NCBI RefSeq assembly: GCF_004005495.1
Contig: NZ_RZYA01000004.1
Location: 310,001 to 374,000, forward strand
Direction: 5' to 3'
DNA from: Streptomyces antnestii
GTDB lineage: Bacteria; Actinomycetota; Actinomycetes; Streptomycetales; Streptomycetaceae
DNA: 64,000 nt
Part shown: one piece after another, positions 22,467 to 31,306 of the stretch
How the letters are laid out: every line of letters starts with the position of its first letter
How positions within the stretch are numbered: the first letter of the stretch is position 1
Notes under the pieces: model-generated
Told to the model about the DNA's origin: nothing
The model's database searches: none
What the model saw: only the letters and a program-made list of their open reading frames with translations
Position numbers and translations under genes: made by a program

Positions 22467-23498
22467 TCAGACCTGGCCGGCCTTCTCCAGAGCGGTGCAG
22501 CACGTGTCGACGATCAGGCGCGTGACGACGTACGGGTCGACGTTCGCGTTGGGACGGCGGTCCTCGATGTAGCCCTTGCCGTCCTTCTCGACCTGCCACG
22601 GGATGCGGACCGAGGCGCCGCGGTCGGAGACGCCGTAGCTGTACTCGTTCCACGGGGCGGTCTCGTGCAGGCCCGTCAGGCGGTCGTCGATGCCCGCGCC
22701 GTAGTTCTTGACGTGGTCCATCGGCTTGGAGCCCTCGCCGAGCGACTCGCAGGCGGTGATGATCGCCTCGTAGCCCTCGCGCATGGCCTTGGTGGAGAAG
22801 TTGGTGTGCGCGCCCGCGCCGTTCCAGTCGCCCTTGACCGGCTTCGGGTCGAGGGTCGCGGAGATCTTGAAGTCCTCGGCGGTGCGGTAGAGCAGCCAGC
22901 GGGCCACCCACAGCTGGTCGGAGACCTCCAGCGGGGCGAGCGGGCCGACCTGGAACTCCCACTGGCCGGGCATGACCTCGGCGTTGATGCCGGAGATGCC
23001 GAGCCCCGCCTTGAGGCAGTTGTCCAGGTGCGCCTCGACGACGTCACGGCCGAAGATCTCGTCCGCGCCGACACCGCAGTAGTAGCCGCCCTGCGCGGCC
23101 GGGAAGCCGCCGACGGGGAAGCCGAGCGGGCGCTCGCCCTCGAAGAACGTGTACTCCTGCTCGATGCCGAAGATCGACTCCTGGCCCGCGAACCGCTCGG
23201 CGACCTCGGCCAGCTCGGCGCGGGTGTTGGACTCGTGCGGCGTCATGTCGATGTTCAGGACCTCGCACATGACGAGGATGTCGTCGCCGCCGCGGATCGG
23301 GTCCGGGTAGAAGGCGACGGGGCGCAGGACACGGTCGGAGGAGTGCCCCTTGGCCTGGTTGGTGCTCGAACCGTCGAAGCCCCAGATCGGCAGCTCCTCC
23401 AGGGCCGGCGCGGAACCCGCGATTATCTTCGTCTTCGAACGGAGCTTGGCCGTCGGCTGGGTGCCGTCGATCCAGATGTACTCAGCCTTGAACGTCAC
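22467..23498 (-). CDS. glnII: glutamine synthetase II (eukaryote-type)
   Basis: A 343-residue cytoplasmic enzyme that joins ammonia and glutamate to glutamine with ATP. It is the short eukaryote-type GSII found in Streptomyces and rhizobia, not the 470-residue GSI. Motifs include the N-terminal LPIWGFDGSSTNQA, the metal-site EQEYTFFEG, GINAEVMPGQWEFQVGP, GDWNGAGAHTNFSTKAMRE and DRGASVRIP. It lacks the adenylylation loop of GSI, so GlnE control is not expected. A four-part GlnR-type box lies 88-125 bases upstream and a strong hairpin follows the gene. It probably works when nitrogen is short. Confidence 0.97.
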   Translation of the reverse strand: MTFKAEYIWIDGTQPTAKLRSKTKIIAGSAPALEELPIWGFDGSSTNQAKGHSSDRVLRPVAFYPDPIRGGDDILVMCEVLNIDMTPHESNTRAELAEVAERFAGQESIFGIEQEYTFFEGERPLGFPVGGFPAAQGGYYCGVGADEIFGRDVVEAHLDNCLKAGLGISGINAEVMPGQWEFQVGPLAPLEVSDQLWVARWLLYRTAEDFKISATLDPKPVKGDWNGAGAHTNFSTKAMREGYEAIITACESLGEGSKPMDHVKNYGAGIDDRLTGLHETAPWNEYSYGVSDRGASVRIPWQVEKDGKGYIEDRRPNANVDPYVVTRLIVDTCCTALEKAGQV

Positions 23499-23585
23499 GG
23501 GGCCACATCCTTCGGGTGGGTCTGTACGGCGCGGTCATGTGCGGGTGCGGCGCCTCGGTGCTGCTTCGCAGACTGTCAACGGGCG

Positions 23586-23623
23586 ATTTCCCGTCCGTTG
23601 CCCGAATGTGAACCCCGTGTTAC
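23586..23623 (-). promoter_or_regulatory. candidate GlnR/GlnRII box upstream of glnII
   Basis: Read on the minus strand the site is GTAAC-N6-TTCAC-N6-GCAAC-N6-GAAAT. The four 5-base elements have the exact 6-base spacing of the known actinomycete GlnR pattern gTnAC-N6-GaAAc repeated twice. Elements one, three and four fit well; the second fits poorly. It lies 88 bases before the glnII start, at promoter distance. Confidence 0.55.
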
Positions 23624-23692
23624 CCGGGCCCTTTGTGGCTGGAGTCACGTTTCGCCGCGAGCCCGCACGCGCCCTGTGCCGTAGTCCGGCTC

Positions 23693-24055
23693 TCAGCCGC
23701 GGCCGAGCGCGTCGCGGACCGCCTCCTCGCTGCGCCCCACCACCGCCGTACCGTCCTCGGCCGTGATGATCGGCCGCTGGATGAGCTTCGGGTGCGCGGA
23801 GAGCGCCGCGATCCACCGGTCGCGCGAACTCTCGTCCCGCGCCCAGTCCTTCAGGCCGAGCTCCTTCGCGTCGGCCTCCTGTGTCCGCGTGATGTCCCAC
23901 GGCTCCAGGCCGAGCCGCGTGAGGACGCCGCGGATCTCGTCCTCGGACGGCACGTCCTCCAGGTAGCGCCGCACGGTGTAGTCGGCGCCCTCGGCATCGA
24001 GCAGGGAGAGTGCGCTACGGCACTTCGAGCAGGCCGGGTTGATCCAGATTTCCAT
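23693..24055 (-). CDS. ArsC/Spx-family thioredoxin-fold protein
   Basis: A 120-residue cytoplasmic protein of the ArsC family. It opens with WINPACSKCRSALSLL, giving the N-terminal redox Cys, and ends with RPIITAEDGTAVVGR, the ArsC region with the conserved cis-Pro neighbourhood. Length and pattern match glutaredoxin-linked arsenate reductase, but many such genes lie outside arsenic operons and have unproved roles. No other arsenic gene is near. ATG 24055 gives the compact family-length product; a start seven codons earlier is possible. Confidence 0.85.
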   Translation of the reverse strand: MEIWINPACSKCRSALSLLDAEGADYTVRRYLEDVPSEDEIRGVLTRLGLEPWDITRTQEADAKELGLKDWARDESSRDRWIAALSAHPKLIQRPIITAEDGTAVVGRSEEAVRDALGRG

Positions 24056-24183
24056 GGGGCCAACGGTACGGGACATGCCTGCTGACCAGGGGCTGTTGTC
24101 AGTGCCCGCCCGTAGAATAGAAGCAGTGTTCGAGGGAGCGTCCAGGGCCGTGGAGGGCTCTGGAAGGGTCTCCCTCCCGCGAC

Positions 24184-24189
24184 AGGAGG
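24184..24189 (+). promoter_or_regulatory. ribosome site that fixes a GTG start
   Basis: AGGAGG directly abuts an ATG at 24190, too close for initiation. GTG 24196 lies 6 bases downstream at normal spacing and in the same frame, so it is the likelier start. Confidence 0.7.
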
Positions 24190-24195
24190 ATGTCT

Positions 24196-24468
24196 GTGCC
24201 CGCTGCCGCACCGATGCTGATCGACCTTCCCTACAAGCCACTCGCCAAGAAGGCCCTGCCCGCGGGACGGCCGCGTGACTGGTACGTCACGCACAACCGC
24301 CGCCTCAAGGCCATGCGCCTCGCGATCGCCCTGCTCGACTCGGGCGTCTACCTCCCGGACCAGGCCCGCAACAGCACGATACGGAGCGCGGCGGAGCGCG
24401 TCGGGATCCATCCGCCGTCGGACATCACCTGCCACATGGTCCGCGCGCTGATGCGCTACAGCCGCTGA
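24196..24468 (+). CDS. conserved small hypothetical protein
   Basis: A 90-residue soluble protein read from GTG 24196 (VPAAAPMLIDLPYK). It is basic and helical, with RPRDWYVTHNRRLKAMRLAI in the middle and a helix-turn-helix-like end (STIRSAAERVGIHPPSDITC). I do not recognise the family beyond a conserved Streptomyces pattern. A TAGAAT hexamer at 24113-24118 could be a -10 box. It is convergent with the next gene and shares a terminator with it. Confidence 0.75.
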   Translation: MPAAAPMLIDLPYKPLAKKALPAGRPRDWYVTHNRRLKAMRLAIALLDSGVYLPDQARNSTIRSAAERVGIHPPSDITCHMVRALMRYSR

Positions 24469-24485
24469 CCCCCGTAAGGCCCCAG

Positions 24486-24528
24486 GTGTGCCGCCCGCCC
24501 GTCACGTCCCGACGGGCGGGCGGCACAC
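24486..24528. terminator. bidirectional hairpin between convergent genes
   Basis: An 18-bp perfect stem (24486-24503 with 24511-24528) with a 7-base loop lies 17 bases after one stop and 21 bases after the other. Its symmetry and position suit termination from both sides. Confidence 0.85.
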
Positions 24529-24549
24529 GGCAGTTGAGCCCGAGGTGTG

Positions 24550-25728
24550 TCACCCCGCCGCCAGCTCCTTCTCCAGCGGCGTACGGAAACGGGGCGTGAC
24601 GCGCGCCGCGCCCAGCCACCCCTGGAGCGCCGCGGCCCGCTCCTCGACGGCGGCCGCGGCCTCCCGGCCCACGTCCGCGAGGAGCCGCCACCGGACCTCG
24701 CCGTCCTTGCCCTGCGCCCACCCGCCCGCGATCCGCCCGTCCCACCACACGGTGGGCCCGATGTTGCCCGCCCGGTCGAAGAGCGGCGCCCGCAGCTCCG
24801 GCGCCAGATACCAGTCGCGCTGCTGCCAGCCCATCGCGCTCGGGTCGAGCGCGGGCAGCAGGGCGGCCCACGGCTCCCCGCCACCGGCGACCGGCTCCAC
24901 GTCGTCGGGGAGCACGAACCCGGTCCCCTCGTCGAGCCCCACCTCGACCGCTCCGATCGCCGCGAGGGCCCGGCGTACGTCGGTGACCTTCCAGCCCGTC
25001 CACCACTTCAGGTCGGCCTCCGTCGCCGGACCGCACGAGCCCAGCCAGTGGCGCAGCAGCTCCGACTTGGCTTCCGCCACGGAGAGTTCGGCGTGCGCCG
25101 GCGCGAGAGCCCACCGGAACTGGCTCGACGTCCACGAGCCGCGGGGCCGCCCGCGCACGACGCGCCCCTCCATGCCGAGCACCCGCAGCACGCGCGTCGA
25201 GACCGCCTGCCAGGCCTCGTACGTCTTGCCCGGCGCGTACAGGAGCTGGGTGCGCAACCGCGGTTCGTCCTCGGACAGTTGGGCCGCCGTCGCCTCACCG
25301 CGCGCCGCGAGCGCGGCCAGGGTGCCCGCCTCGACCTCGGCGAGCCACGCCGCGTCGTGCTCGCTGCCCGCCTCCAGCTGCTTGACGAGGGAGGCGCGCT
25401 CCCGCGCCGCGACCTCCAGGCCCGTCGACGCGTGCACCACCGCGGTGAGGCCGGCGGGGAACACGAACACCGTGTGCCGCATGCCGTGCATCCGCACCAG
25501 GGAACGGTCCGTGTACAGCGCGCGCTCGACATCGGCGACGGTCTTCGCGGGGTCCGTGAGGCGCGCGCCGACCGCCAGGTACACGGTGGACGGGTCCGTG
25601 CCGTGCAGCGCCACGAGCGACCCGGCGACCTCCTCGGCGGAGGAGGCCCGCGCGCCGGGCGCCAGCAGCTGACCGGCGGCGAGCCGGGCCCGCCGCTCCG
25701 CCGCACCGATGTGCCGCCGACCACTCAC
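24550..25728 (-). CDS. winged-helix DNA-binding-domain protein (HTH_42, PF06224 family)
   Basis: A 392-residue protein of the AlkX/YcaQ-like family, whose studied members are DNA glycosylases acting on bulky or crosslinked lesions. Features include the N-terminal GSLVALHGTDPSTVYLAVGA, MHGMRHTVFVFP, DLKWWTGWKVTDVRRALAAI, LPALDPSAMGWQQRDWYLAP and GPTVWWDGRIAGGWAQ. The product is exact family length. GTG 25728 (VSGRRHIG) is chosen because GGGAGG lies five bases upstream. Whether this member repairs DNA cannot be told from sequence alone. Confidence 0.88.
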   Translation of the reverse strand: MSGRRHIGAAERRARLAAGQLLAPGARASSAEEVAGSLVALHGTDPSTVYLAVGARLTDPAKTVADVERALYTDRSLVRMHGMRHTVFVFPAGLTAVVHASTGLEVAARERASLVKQLEAGSEHDAAWLAEVEAGTLAALAARGEATAAQLSEDEPRLRTQLLYAPGKTYEAWQAVSTRVLRVLGMEGRVVRGRPRGSWTSSQFRWALAPAHAELSVAEAKSELLRHWLGSCGPATEADLKWWTGWKVTDVRRALAAIGAVEVGLDEGTGFVLPDDVEPVAGGGEPWAALLPALDPSAMGWQQRDWYLAPELRAPLFDRAGNIGPTVWWDGRIAGGWAQGKDGEVRWRLLADVGREAAAAVEERAAALQGWLGAARVTPRFRTPLEKELAAG

Positions 25729-25877
25729 GCGTACCTCCCTGGGACGGTTCCCTGACCGCCTCCCATCCTGCCCCCGGGCCCGTGCGGGCCTCACCTGTTT
25801 GCCGTGCCCGGCATGCCGCGCGGGGCCCGGCGGCCTTGACTGAGGTGACGTGACCGGAACGGGCAGCGGGAGGCGTG

Positions 25878-26357
25878 ATGTCGGGACGTGGCATGCGGGG
25901 AGCGGCAGCCGGGCTGCTCGTGGCCGTGGTGGTGCTCGCGGCGGCAGGGTGCTCGAACAACAACAGCCCTTCCAGCGAGGCCTCCAAGGCCGCGTCCGCC
26001 GCGTCGTCGGTGGCGTCCAGGGCCGGGGGCGTGGTGGCCTCCGCCACGGCGAAGGCCCAGAAGGAACTGGACCGCGTCAAGGGCGGTGTGAACGCCAAGG
26101 GCGACATCGAGCTCGGTGCCGTGACGAAGGACGGCGACCGGACGGCGGTCCCCGTCACCGCCACCAACAGCTCGGGCTCCAAGGCGTCGTACGCGGTGCA
26201 GGTCGACTTCCGTGACCCCGGTGGCAACCTCCTCGACACGGTCGTCGTGACGATCGACGACGTGGACAAGGGTGCCTCCAAGAAGGCGAAGGCCCGCAGC
26301 AACCGCACCCTGTCCGGCGACGTGAAAGCGGACGTCGCCCGGGCATTGCGGCACTAG
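25878..26357 (+). CDS. lipoprotein with FxLYD-like domain
   Basis: A 159-residue exported lipoprotein. The signal has GLLVAVVVLAAAGC with lipobox Cys at about residue 25. An Ala/Ser linker and a coiled stretch follow, then an Ig-like domain of about 85 residues (VPVTATNSSGSKASYAVQVD, then DPGGNLLDTVVVTIDDVDKG) resembling the FxLYD domain of secreted actinobacterial proteins. ATG 25878 is preferred over the adjoining GTG at 25875 because GGAGG then stands four bases away. Function unknown. A DUF2252 gene follows on the same strand 35 bases later. Confidence 0.75.
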   Translation: MSGRGMRGAAAGLLVAVVVLAAAGCSNNNSPSSEASKAASAASSVASRAGGVVASATAKAQKELDRVKGGVNAKGDIELGAVTKDGDRTAVPVTATNSSGSKASYAVQVDFRDPGGNLLDTVVVTIDDVDKGASKKAKARSNRTLSGDVKADVARALRH

Positions 26358-26392
26358 CCGCGACCGCCCAGCCGGACCCACGGGAGCGCCGC

Positions 26393-27733
26393 ATGAGCAC
26401 CCCTCACACCCGTGCCGCCCTGGGCAAGGCGGCCCGCAAGCGGGCGTCACGCTCCTCGCACGGGGCGTGGATACCCGCCGCCGACCGCGCCGACCCCGTC
26501 GTCGTACTGGAGCAGCAGGCGGCCGACCGCGTCGCCGAGCTGCTGCCGATCCGCTACGGACGGATGGCGGCCTCGCCGTTCGCGTTCCTGCGGGGCGCCG
26601 CCGCCGTGATGACCGGCGACCTGGCAACCCAGCGCGACACCGGACTCACGGTCCAGCTCTGCGGCGACGCCCACCTCCTGAACTTCGGCCTGTTCGCCTC
26701 CCCGGAACGGTCCCTCCTCTTCGACGTCAACGACTTCGACGAGACCAGCCCCGGCCCCTTCGAATGGGACGTGAAACGCCTTGCCGCCAGCGTCGCCGTC
26801 GCCGCGCGCGACAACGGGCACACCGACGCCCAGGCCCACGACGCGGCCCGCGCGGCCGCCGCCGCGTACCGGGAGGCCATGCGCCGGCTCGCCGGGATGG
26901 GCGAACTCGCCGTCTGGTACGAGCACATCGACGCCCACGAGCTGCTCCCCCTCATCCGCTCCGCCCGCAACCGCCGCCGCATCCAGGCCACCCTCGCCCA
27001 CGCCACCCGCCGCACCAGCCTCCAGGCGCTCGGCAAACTGACCGAGGTCGCGGGCGGGCGCCGCCGCATCATCCACGACCCGCCGCTCCTCGAACCGGCG
27101 AGCACCCCCGACACGGCCACCGTGCGCAAACTGTTCGGCGACTACCGCTCCACGCTCGCCGAGGAACGCCGCCGCCTCCTCGACCGCTACCGCTTCGTCG
27201 AGGCCGCCCGCAAGGTCGTCGGCGTCGGCAGTGTCGGCACCCGGTGTTTCGTCGTGCTGCTCGAAGGGCGCGACGCCGACGACCCGCTGTTCCTCCAGAT
27301 CAAGGAGGCCACCCGGTCCGTCGTCGAGGAACACCAGCCGCACGGCCCGTACGTCCACCCGGGCCATCGCGTCGTCGCGGGCCAGCGCCTGCTCCAGGCG
27401 TCCGGCGACATCTTCCTCGGCTGGATGACCGGGCCGCAGGGCCGCGCGTTCTACTGGCGTCAGCTGCGCGACATGAAGGGCTCCGCCGACGTCGCCGGGA
27501 TGGGCCCCAAGGAACTGCGGGCCTACGCCCGGCTGTGCGGCACCGCGCTCGCCCGCGCCCACGCCCGCTCCGGAGACCGCATAGCCATCGCCGGCTACCT
27601 CGGCGGCGCCGACACCTTCGACCGCGCGGTGGCGGACTTCGCCCTGCGCTACGCCGACCAGAACGCCACGGACCACACGGCGTTGCGCCGGGCGATCTCG
27701 GACGGCCTGATCACCGCGGCGCCGGGCGTCTGA
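26393..27733 (+). CDS. DUF2252-domain protein (kinase-like fold)
   Basis: A 446-residue cytoplasmic protein of the DUF2252 family, which resembles aminoglycoside-phosphotransferase-like kinases. Typical motifs are MAASPFAFLRGAAAVM, LCGDAHLLNFGLFASPERSL, FDVNDFDETSPGPFEWDVKR and, near the end, CGTALARAHARSGD. The GDAHLxNFG and DVNDFDE segments look like the catalytic and metal loops of kinases. GGGAG lies six bases before ATG 26393. The substrate is unknown. It could share a transcript with the lipoprotein upstream, and a very strong hairpin follows. Confidence 0.88.
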   Translation: MSTPHTRAALGKAARKRASRSSHGAWIPAADRADPVVVLEQQAADRVAELLPIRYGRMAASPFAFLRGAAAVMTGDLATQRDTGLTVQLCGDAHLLNFGLFASPERSLLFDVNDFDETSPGPFEWDVKRLAASVAVAARDNGHTDAQAHDAARAAAAAYREAMRRLAGMGELAVWYEHIDAHELLPLIRSARNRRRIQATLAHATRRTSLQALGKLTEVAGGRRRIIHDPPLLEPASTPDTATVRKLFGDYRSTLAEERRRLLDRYRFVEAARKVVGVGSVGTRCFVVLLEGRDADDPLFLQIKEATRSVVEEHQPHGPYVHPGHRVVAGQRLLQASGDIFLGWMTGPQGRAFYWRQLRDMKGSADVAGMGPKELRAYARLCGTALARAHARSGDRIAIAGYLGGADTFDRAVADFALRYADQNATDHTALRRAISDGLITAAPGV

Positions 27734-27752
27734 GACATCTGGAGCGGTCCCC

Positions 27753-27804
27753 GGACGCGACGGTACGGCCGGCCCCGCCCGGGGCCGGCCGTACCGTCGC
27801 GTCC
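27753..27804. terminator. 24-bp bidirectional hairpin
   Basis: A perfect 24-bp stem (27753-27776 with 27781-27804) with a four-base loop lies between the convergent DUF2252 and DUF1269 genes. It is the longest perfect stem in the window. Confidence 0.85.
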
Positions 27805-27817
27805 GTCCTGAAACCTC

Positions 27818-28312
27818 TCAGGAACTCTGGGCCGCCTTGAGTGCGTCGCGCAGGTGCTGCTCCTCCTCGTTGCTGAGCGAGGTCTGCACGAGCTGGCCGC
27901 CGAACGACGCGATCTGCGGGATGACCTTGTCCGGGGCGGCCTGCTTCACCAGGACGAACAGTGCGGCGGCGCCGGGCTGCAGGTTCTGGCTGAGGTCCTT
28001 CATGAAGTCGTCGTTGATGCCCGTGTCGGTCATCGCTCCACCGGTGGCACCGGCCGCGGCACCGACGGCCGCGCCGAGCAGCGGCGCCAGGAAGAGCAGC
28101 CCGATGACCCCGCCCCACAACGCTCCGCCGGCCGCACCGGTCGCCGTGTGGCTCACGGCCTGGTGCAGCTTGATCTTCCCGTCGTCCCGCCGCTCGACGA
28201 CCACGATGTCCTCGAGCTCGACGAGGTGCTGCTTGGACAGGTCGATCATTTTCTCGCGGACCTGGTTGGCCGTGGCGAGGTCGTTGTAGGCGACGACGAA
28301 CAGATTGCTCAT
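27818..28312 (-). CDS. DUF1269 membrane-associated protein
   Basis: A 164-residue protein. It opens with [19 protein letters not shown], a ferredoxin-like alpha/beta pattern, and has a Gly/Ala-rich hydrophobic double span at about 65-105 ([20 protein letters not shown]), as in glycine-zipper-like proteins. The end returns to a soluble fold ([12 protein letters not shown]). DUF1269 proteins are common in actinomycetes; their role is unclear. ATG 28312 (MSNLFV) was chosen on the family start. It follows glnA on the same side but in its own unit. Confidence 0.85.
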   Translation of the reverse strand: MSNLFVVAYNDLATANQVREKMIDLSKQHLVELEDIVVVERRDDGKIKLHQAVSHTATGAAGGALWGGVIGLLFLAPLLGAAVGAAAGATGGAMTDTGINDDFMKDLSQNLQPGAAALFVLVKQAAPDKVIPQIASFGGQLVQTSLSNEEEQHLRDALKAAQSS

Positions 28313-28382
28313 GCGGCACTCCTCGGAAGTCTGTTCCTGTTCGCCCGAGTTTATGAGTGTTTGTGACAGCGCGCACAACGAA

Positions 28383-28415
28383 GCCCCCGCCCCTCCCGGA
28401 GGAGGTGACGGGGGC
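28383..28415 (-). terminator. hairpin after glnA
   Basis: Arms gcccccg (28383-28389) and cgggggc (28409-28415) pair perfectly, with further inner pairing of cctcc and ggagg. It starts 12 bases after the glnA stop. Confidence 0.6.
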
Positions 28416-28426
28416 CCGGGGTCGTC

Positions 28427-29836
28427 CTAGAGGTCGAAGTACAGCTCGAACTCGTGCGGGTGCGGGCGCAGCTGGATCGGGGCGATCTCGTGCGTGCGCT
28501 TGTAGTCGATCCACGTCTCGATCAGGTCGGACGTGAAGACGCCGCCGGCCTGCAGGTACTCGTTGTCCGCCTCCAGGGCGTCGAGGACCGCGGGCAGGGA
28601 GGTCGGGACCTGCTGGACGTTCGCGTGCTCCTCGGGAGCCAGCTCGTAGAGGTCCTTGTCGATCGGCTCGGCCGGCTCGATCTTGTTCTTCACGCCGTCC
28701 AGGCCGGCCATCAGGAGGGCCGAGAAGGCGAGGTACGGGTTCGAGGACGGGTCCGGCGCGCGGAACTCGACGCGCTTGGCCTTCGGGTTCGAGCCCGTGA
28801 TCGGGATACGCATCGCGGCGGAGCGGTTGCGCTGCGAGTACACCATGTTGACCGGGGCCTCGAAGCCGGGGACCAGGCGGTGGTACGAGTTCACGGTCGG
28901 GTTGGTGAACGCGAGCAGCGACGGCGCGTGCTTGAGGATGCCGCCGATGTAGTAGCGGGCGACGTCCGAGAGGCCCGCGTAGCCCTGCTCGTCGTAGAAC
29001 AGCGGGTCGCCGCCGGCCCACAGGGACTGGTGGACGTGCATGCCCGAGCCGTTGTCACCGAAGATCGGCTTCGGCATGAAGGTCGCGGTCTTGCCGTTGC
29101 GCCAGGCGACGTTCTTCACGATGTACTTGAAGAGCATCAGGTCGTCGGCCGCGGCGAGCAGCGTGTTGAACTTGTAGTTGATCTCGGCCTGGCCGGCGGT
29201 GCCGACCTCGTGGTGCTGGCGCTCGATCTGGAGGCCGCTCTTCTCCAGCTCCAGGGACATCTCGGCGCGCAGGTCGGCGAAGTGGTCGACCGGCGGGACC
29301 GGGAAGTAGCCGCCCTTGTAGCGGACCTTGTAGCCGCGGTTGTCCTCCTCCGCACCGGTGTTCCAGGCGCCGGCCTCGGAGTCGATGTGGTAGAAGCTCT
29401 CGTTCTCCGACGTCTTGAAACGGACGTTGTCGAAGACGTAGAACTCCGCCTCGGGACCGAAGTACGCGGTGTCGGCGATGCCGGTGGAGGCGAGGTACGC
29501 CTCGGCCTTCTTGGCCACGTTCCGCGGGTCACGGCTGTACTGCTCGCCGGTGATCGGGTCGTGGATGAAGAAGTTGATGTTGATGGTCTTGTCGCGGCGG
29601 AAGGGGTCGACGCGGGCCGTCGACAGGTCCGCGCGCAGCGCCATGTCGGACTCGTGGATGGCCTGGAAGCCGCGGATGGACGAGCCGTCGAAGGCGAGCT
29701 CGTCGGCCGGGTCGAAGGTCGCCGCCGGGACGGTGACGTGCTGCATCACACCGGGCAGGTCACAGAACCGGACATCGATGAACTTGACGTCGTTGTCGGC
29801 GACGTACTTCTTCACATCATCGGCGTTCTGGAACAT
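28427..29836 (-). CDS. glnA: glutamine synthetase I
   Basis: A 469-residue dodecameric GSI making glutamine from glutamate, ammonia and ATP in the cytoplasm. ATG 29836 follows GGAGGAG by four bases. Motifs are [17 protein letters not shown], the metal site [36 protein letters not shown] and [18 protein letters not shown]. Tyr397 in [11 protein letters not shown] sits at the classic adenylylation position, so it should be controlled by GlnE. Its promoter has a near-perfect GlnR box 100-137 bases upstream. This is the usual, ammonium-responsive enzyme; glnII nearby is the second isoform. Confidence 0.98.
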   Translation of the reverse strand: MFQNADDVKKYVADNDVKFIDVRFCDLPGVMQHVTVPAATFDPADELAFDGSSIRGFQAIHESDMALRADLSTARVDPFRRDKTININFFIHDPITGEQYSRDPRNVAKKAEAYLASTGIADTAYFGPEAEFYVFDNVRFKTSENESFYHIDSEAGAWNTGAEEDNRGYKVRYKGGYFPVPPVDHFADLRAEMSLELEKSGLQIERQHHEVGTAGQAEINYKFNTLLAAADDLMLFKYIVKNVAWRNGKTATFMPKPIFGDNGSGMHVHQSLWAGGDPLFYDEQGYAGLSDVARYYIGGILKHAPSLLAFTNPTVNSYHRLVPGFEAPVNMVYSQRNRSAAMRIPITGSNPKAKRVEFRAPDPSSNPYLAFSALLMAGLDGVKNKIEPAEPIDKDLYELAPEEHANVQQVPTSLPAVLDALEADNEYLQAGGVFTSDLIETWIDYKRTHEIAPIQLRPHPHEFELYFDL

Positions 29837-29935
29837 CCAACTCCTCCTACTCCCACCCAGGGAGGGGCGGGGTTGTAGCTCGGTGGTGCGGCCAAGTGCG
29901 GTGGCACACGCTGGGCCCGACCTTAGGCAGGCCCC

Positions 29936-29973
29936 ATTTCTCAAGCATGACCCATTTGTTTCGCCGACGTTAA
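29936..29973 (-). promoter_or_regulatory. GlnR box upstream of glnA
   Basis: On the minus strand the site reads TTAAC-N6-GAAAC-N6-GTCAT-N6-GAAAT, with exact 6-base spacing. Against the known GlnR pattern gTnAC-N6-GaAAc-N6-gTnAC-N6-GaAAc only three end positions differ. It lies 100 bases before the glnA start in a promoter region poorer in GC than its surroundings. Confidence 0.85.
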
Positions 29974-30026
29974 CCGGAGCGGGGGTCAGGGCAGGGCCGG
30001 GTGGCCGAGCGCAGTACCGTGGTCGG

Positions 30027-30497
30027 GTGGACAACAGGCAAGCAATCGGATCGTGGCTCTCCGGGCCGCGCGCGGCCGCCGAGGACGCGGGTGTCGAGTT
30101 CGGGTACCGCGGTGAGCAGCTGGGGCTGCCCGAGGAAGGGCCCGGCTCCATCGCGCGCCCGGGCAGGCGGATCGCCGCCCTCGTCATCGACTGGGCCCTG
30201 TGCATGCTGATCGCATACGGGCTCTTCACGCACGGCTACAACCAGTCGACGGGGAACTGGGCCCTGGGGATCTTCTTCGTCCTCGCCCTGCTCACCGTCG
30301 GCACGGTCGGCTTCACCCCCGGCAAGCGGGTCATGGGCCTGCGCGTCGTCGCGGAGAACGGCGGCGGACGTCTCGGTCTCGGCCGCGTCCTGGTGCGCAC
30401 GCTGCTCCTGTGCGTCGCCGTCCCCGCCCTGATCTGGGACCGTGACGGCCGCGGCCTGCACGACCGCCTGTCCCGCGCGGTCCAGGTCCGCGCCTGA
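30027..30497 (+). CDS. RDD-family membrane protein
   Basis: A 156-residue inner-membrane protein read from GTG 30027 ([13 protein letters not shown]). The RDD signature is seen in [19 protein letters not shown], and the later Arg/Asp-rich loop in [16 protein letters not shown]. Three membrane spans are predicted at about 50-70, 80-100 and 120-140. [13 protein letters not shown] segment between spans two and three is typical. RDD proteins are small membrane proteins, some linked to ion exchange; the role here is unknown. It is divergent from glnA and shares the intergenic region with the GlnR box. Confidence 0.88.
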   Translation: MDNRQAIGSWLSGPRAAAEDAGVEFGYRGEQLGLPEEGPGSIARPGRRIAALVIDWALCMLIAYGLFTHGYNQSTGNWALGIFFVLALLTVGTVGFTPGKRVMGLRVVAENGGGRLGLGRVLVRTLLLCVAVPALIWDRDGRGLHDRLSRAVQVRA

Positions 30498-30520
30498 CAG
30501 GACTTCTCCACACGCAGACA

Positions 30521-30562
30521 GACGGAGAGCCCCCGGACCGGTCGGTCCGGGGGCTCTCCGTC
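30521..30562. terminator. bidirectional hairpin between RDD and DUF4191 genes
   Basis: A 19-bp perfect stem (30521-30539 with 30544-30562) with loop ggtc lies 23 bases after the RDD stop and 12 bases from the DUF4191 stop. It serves both converging genes. Confidence 0.85.
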
Positions 30563-30574
30563 GTAGAAGGGGGG

Positions 30575-31276
30575 TCAGCGGCCCTTGCCGCCGCCGCGCG
30601 GCATACGCATTCCCTTGGGCATCGGGCCCTTGGGGAGCGGCATGTTGCTCATCAGGTCGCCCATCGCCTTGAGGCGGTCGTTGGTCGTCGTGACCTGCGG
30701 ACCCGCGAGGACGCGGGGGAGCTTGAGCATCGTGGTGCGGAGCTTCTTGAGCGGCACCTGGCCCTCGCCGTTGCCGACGAGGATGTCGTGGACCGGCACG
30801 TCGGCGACGATGCGGGCCATCTTCTTCTTCTCGGCCGCCAGCAGGGACTTCACCCGGTTCGGGTTGCCCTCGGCGACCAGGACGATGCCGGCCTTGCCGA
30901 CGGCCCGGTGGACGACGTCCTGGCTGCGGTTCATCGCCACGGCCGGGGTCGTGGTCCAGCCACGGCCGATGTTGTCGAGTACCGCGGCGGCCGCGCCGGG
31001 CTGGCCCTCCATCTGCCCGAAGGCTGCTTTCTCGGCACGGCGTCCGAAGACGATCGCCATCGCGAGGAAGGCGAGCAGGAAGCCGAGAATTCCGAGATAT
31101 ACCGGGTGACCGATCAAGAAACCGATCGCGAGGAACACACCAAAGGTGACGATTCCCACAGCCGCGAGTACAAGACTGACCATCGGGTCGGCCTTGCGGG
31201 TCATCTTAAAGGTCAGGGCGATCTGCTTGAGTCGCCCGGGGTTCGCAGCGTCCGCTGCGGTTTCCTTCCTCGCCAT
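30575..31276 (-). CDS. DUF4191 membrane protein
   Basis: A 233-residue protein of the actinobacterial DUF4191 family. The N-terminal part (1-30) is basic; two membrane spans lie at about 34-53 and 60-77 (GVFLAIGFLIGHPVYLGILG region). The soluble C-terminal part has TTTPAVAMNRSQDVVHRAVG and ends in a Gly/Met/Arg/Lys-rich tail. It is commonly found next to lipA in actinomycetes, as here. Function unknown. The 31510 gene is 30 bases upstream on the same strand, so they may be co-transcribed. Confidence 0.88.
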   Translation of the reverse strand: MARKETAADAANPGRLKQIALTFKMTRKADPMVSLVLAAVGIVTFGVFLAIGFLIGHPVYLGILGFLLAFLAMAIVFGRRAEKAAFGQMEGQPGAAAAVLDNIGRGWTTTPAVAMNRSQDVVHRAVGKAGIVLVAEGNPNRVKSLLAAEKKKMARIVADVPVHDILVGNGEGQVPLKKLRTTMLKLPRVLAGPQVTTTNDRLKAMGDLMSNMPLPKGPMPKGMRMPRGGGKGR

Positions 31277-31306
31277 GTCTTGAAGTCTACGTGTCCGGTA
31301 AAGCGG

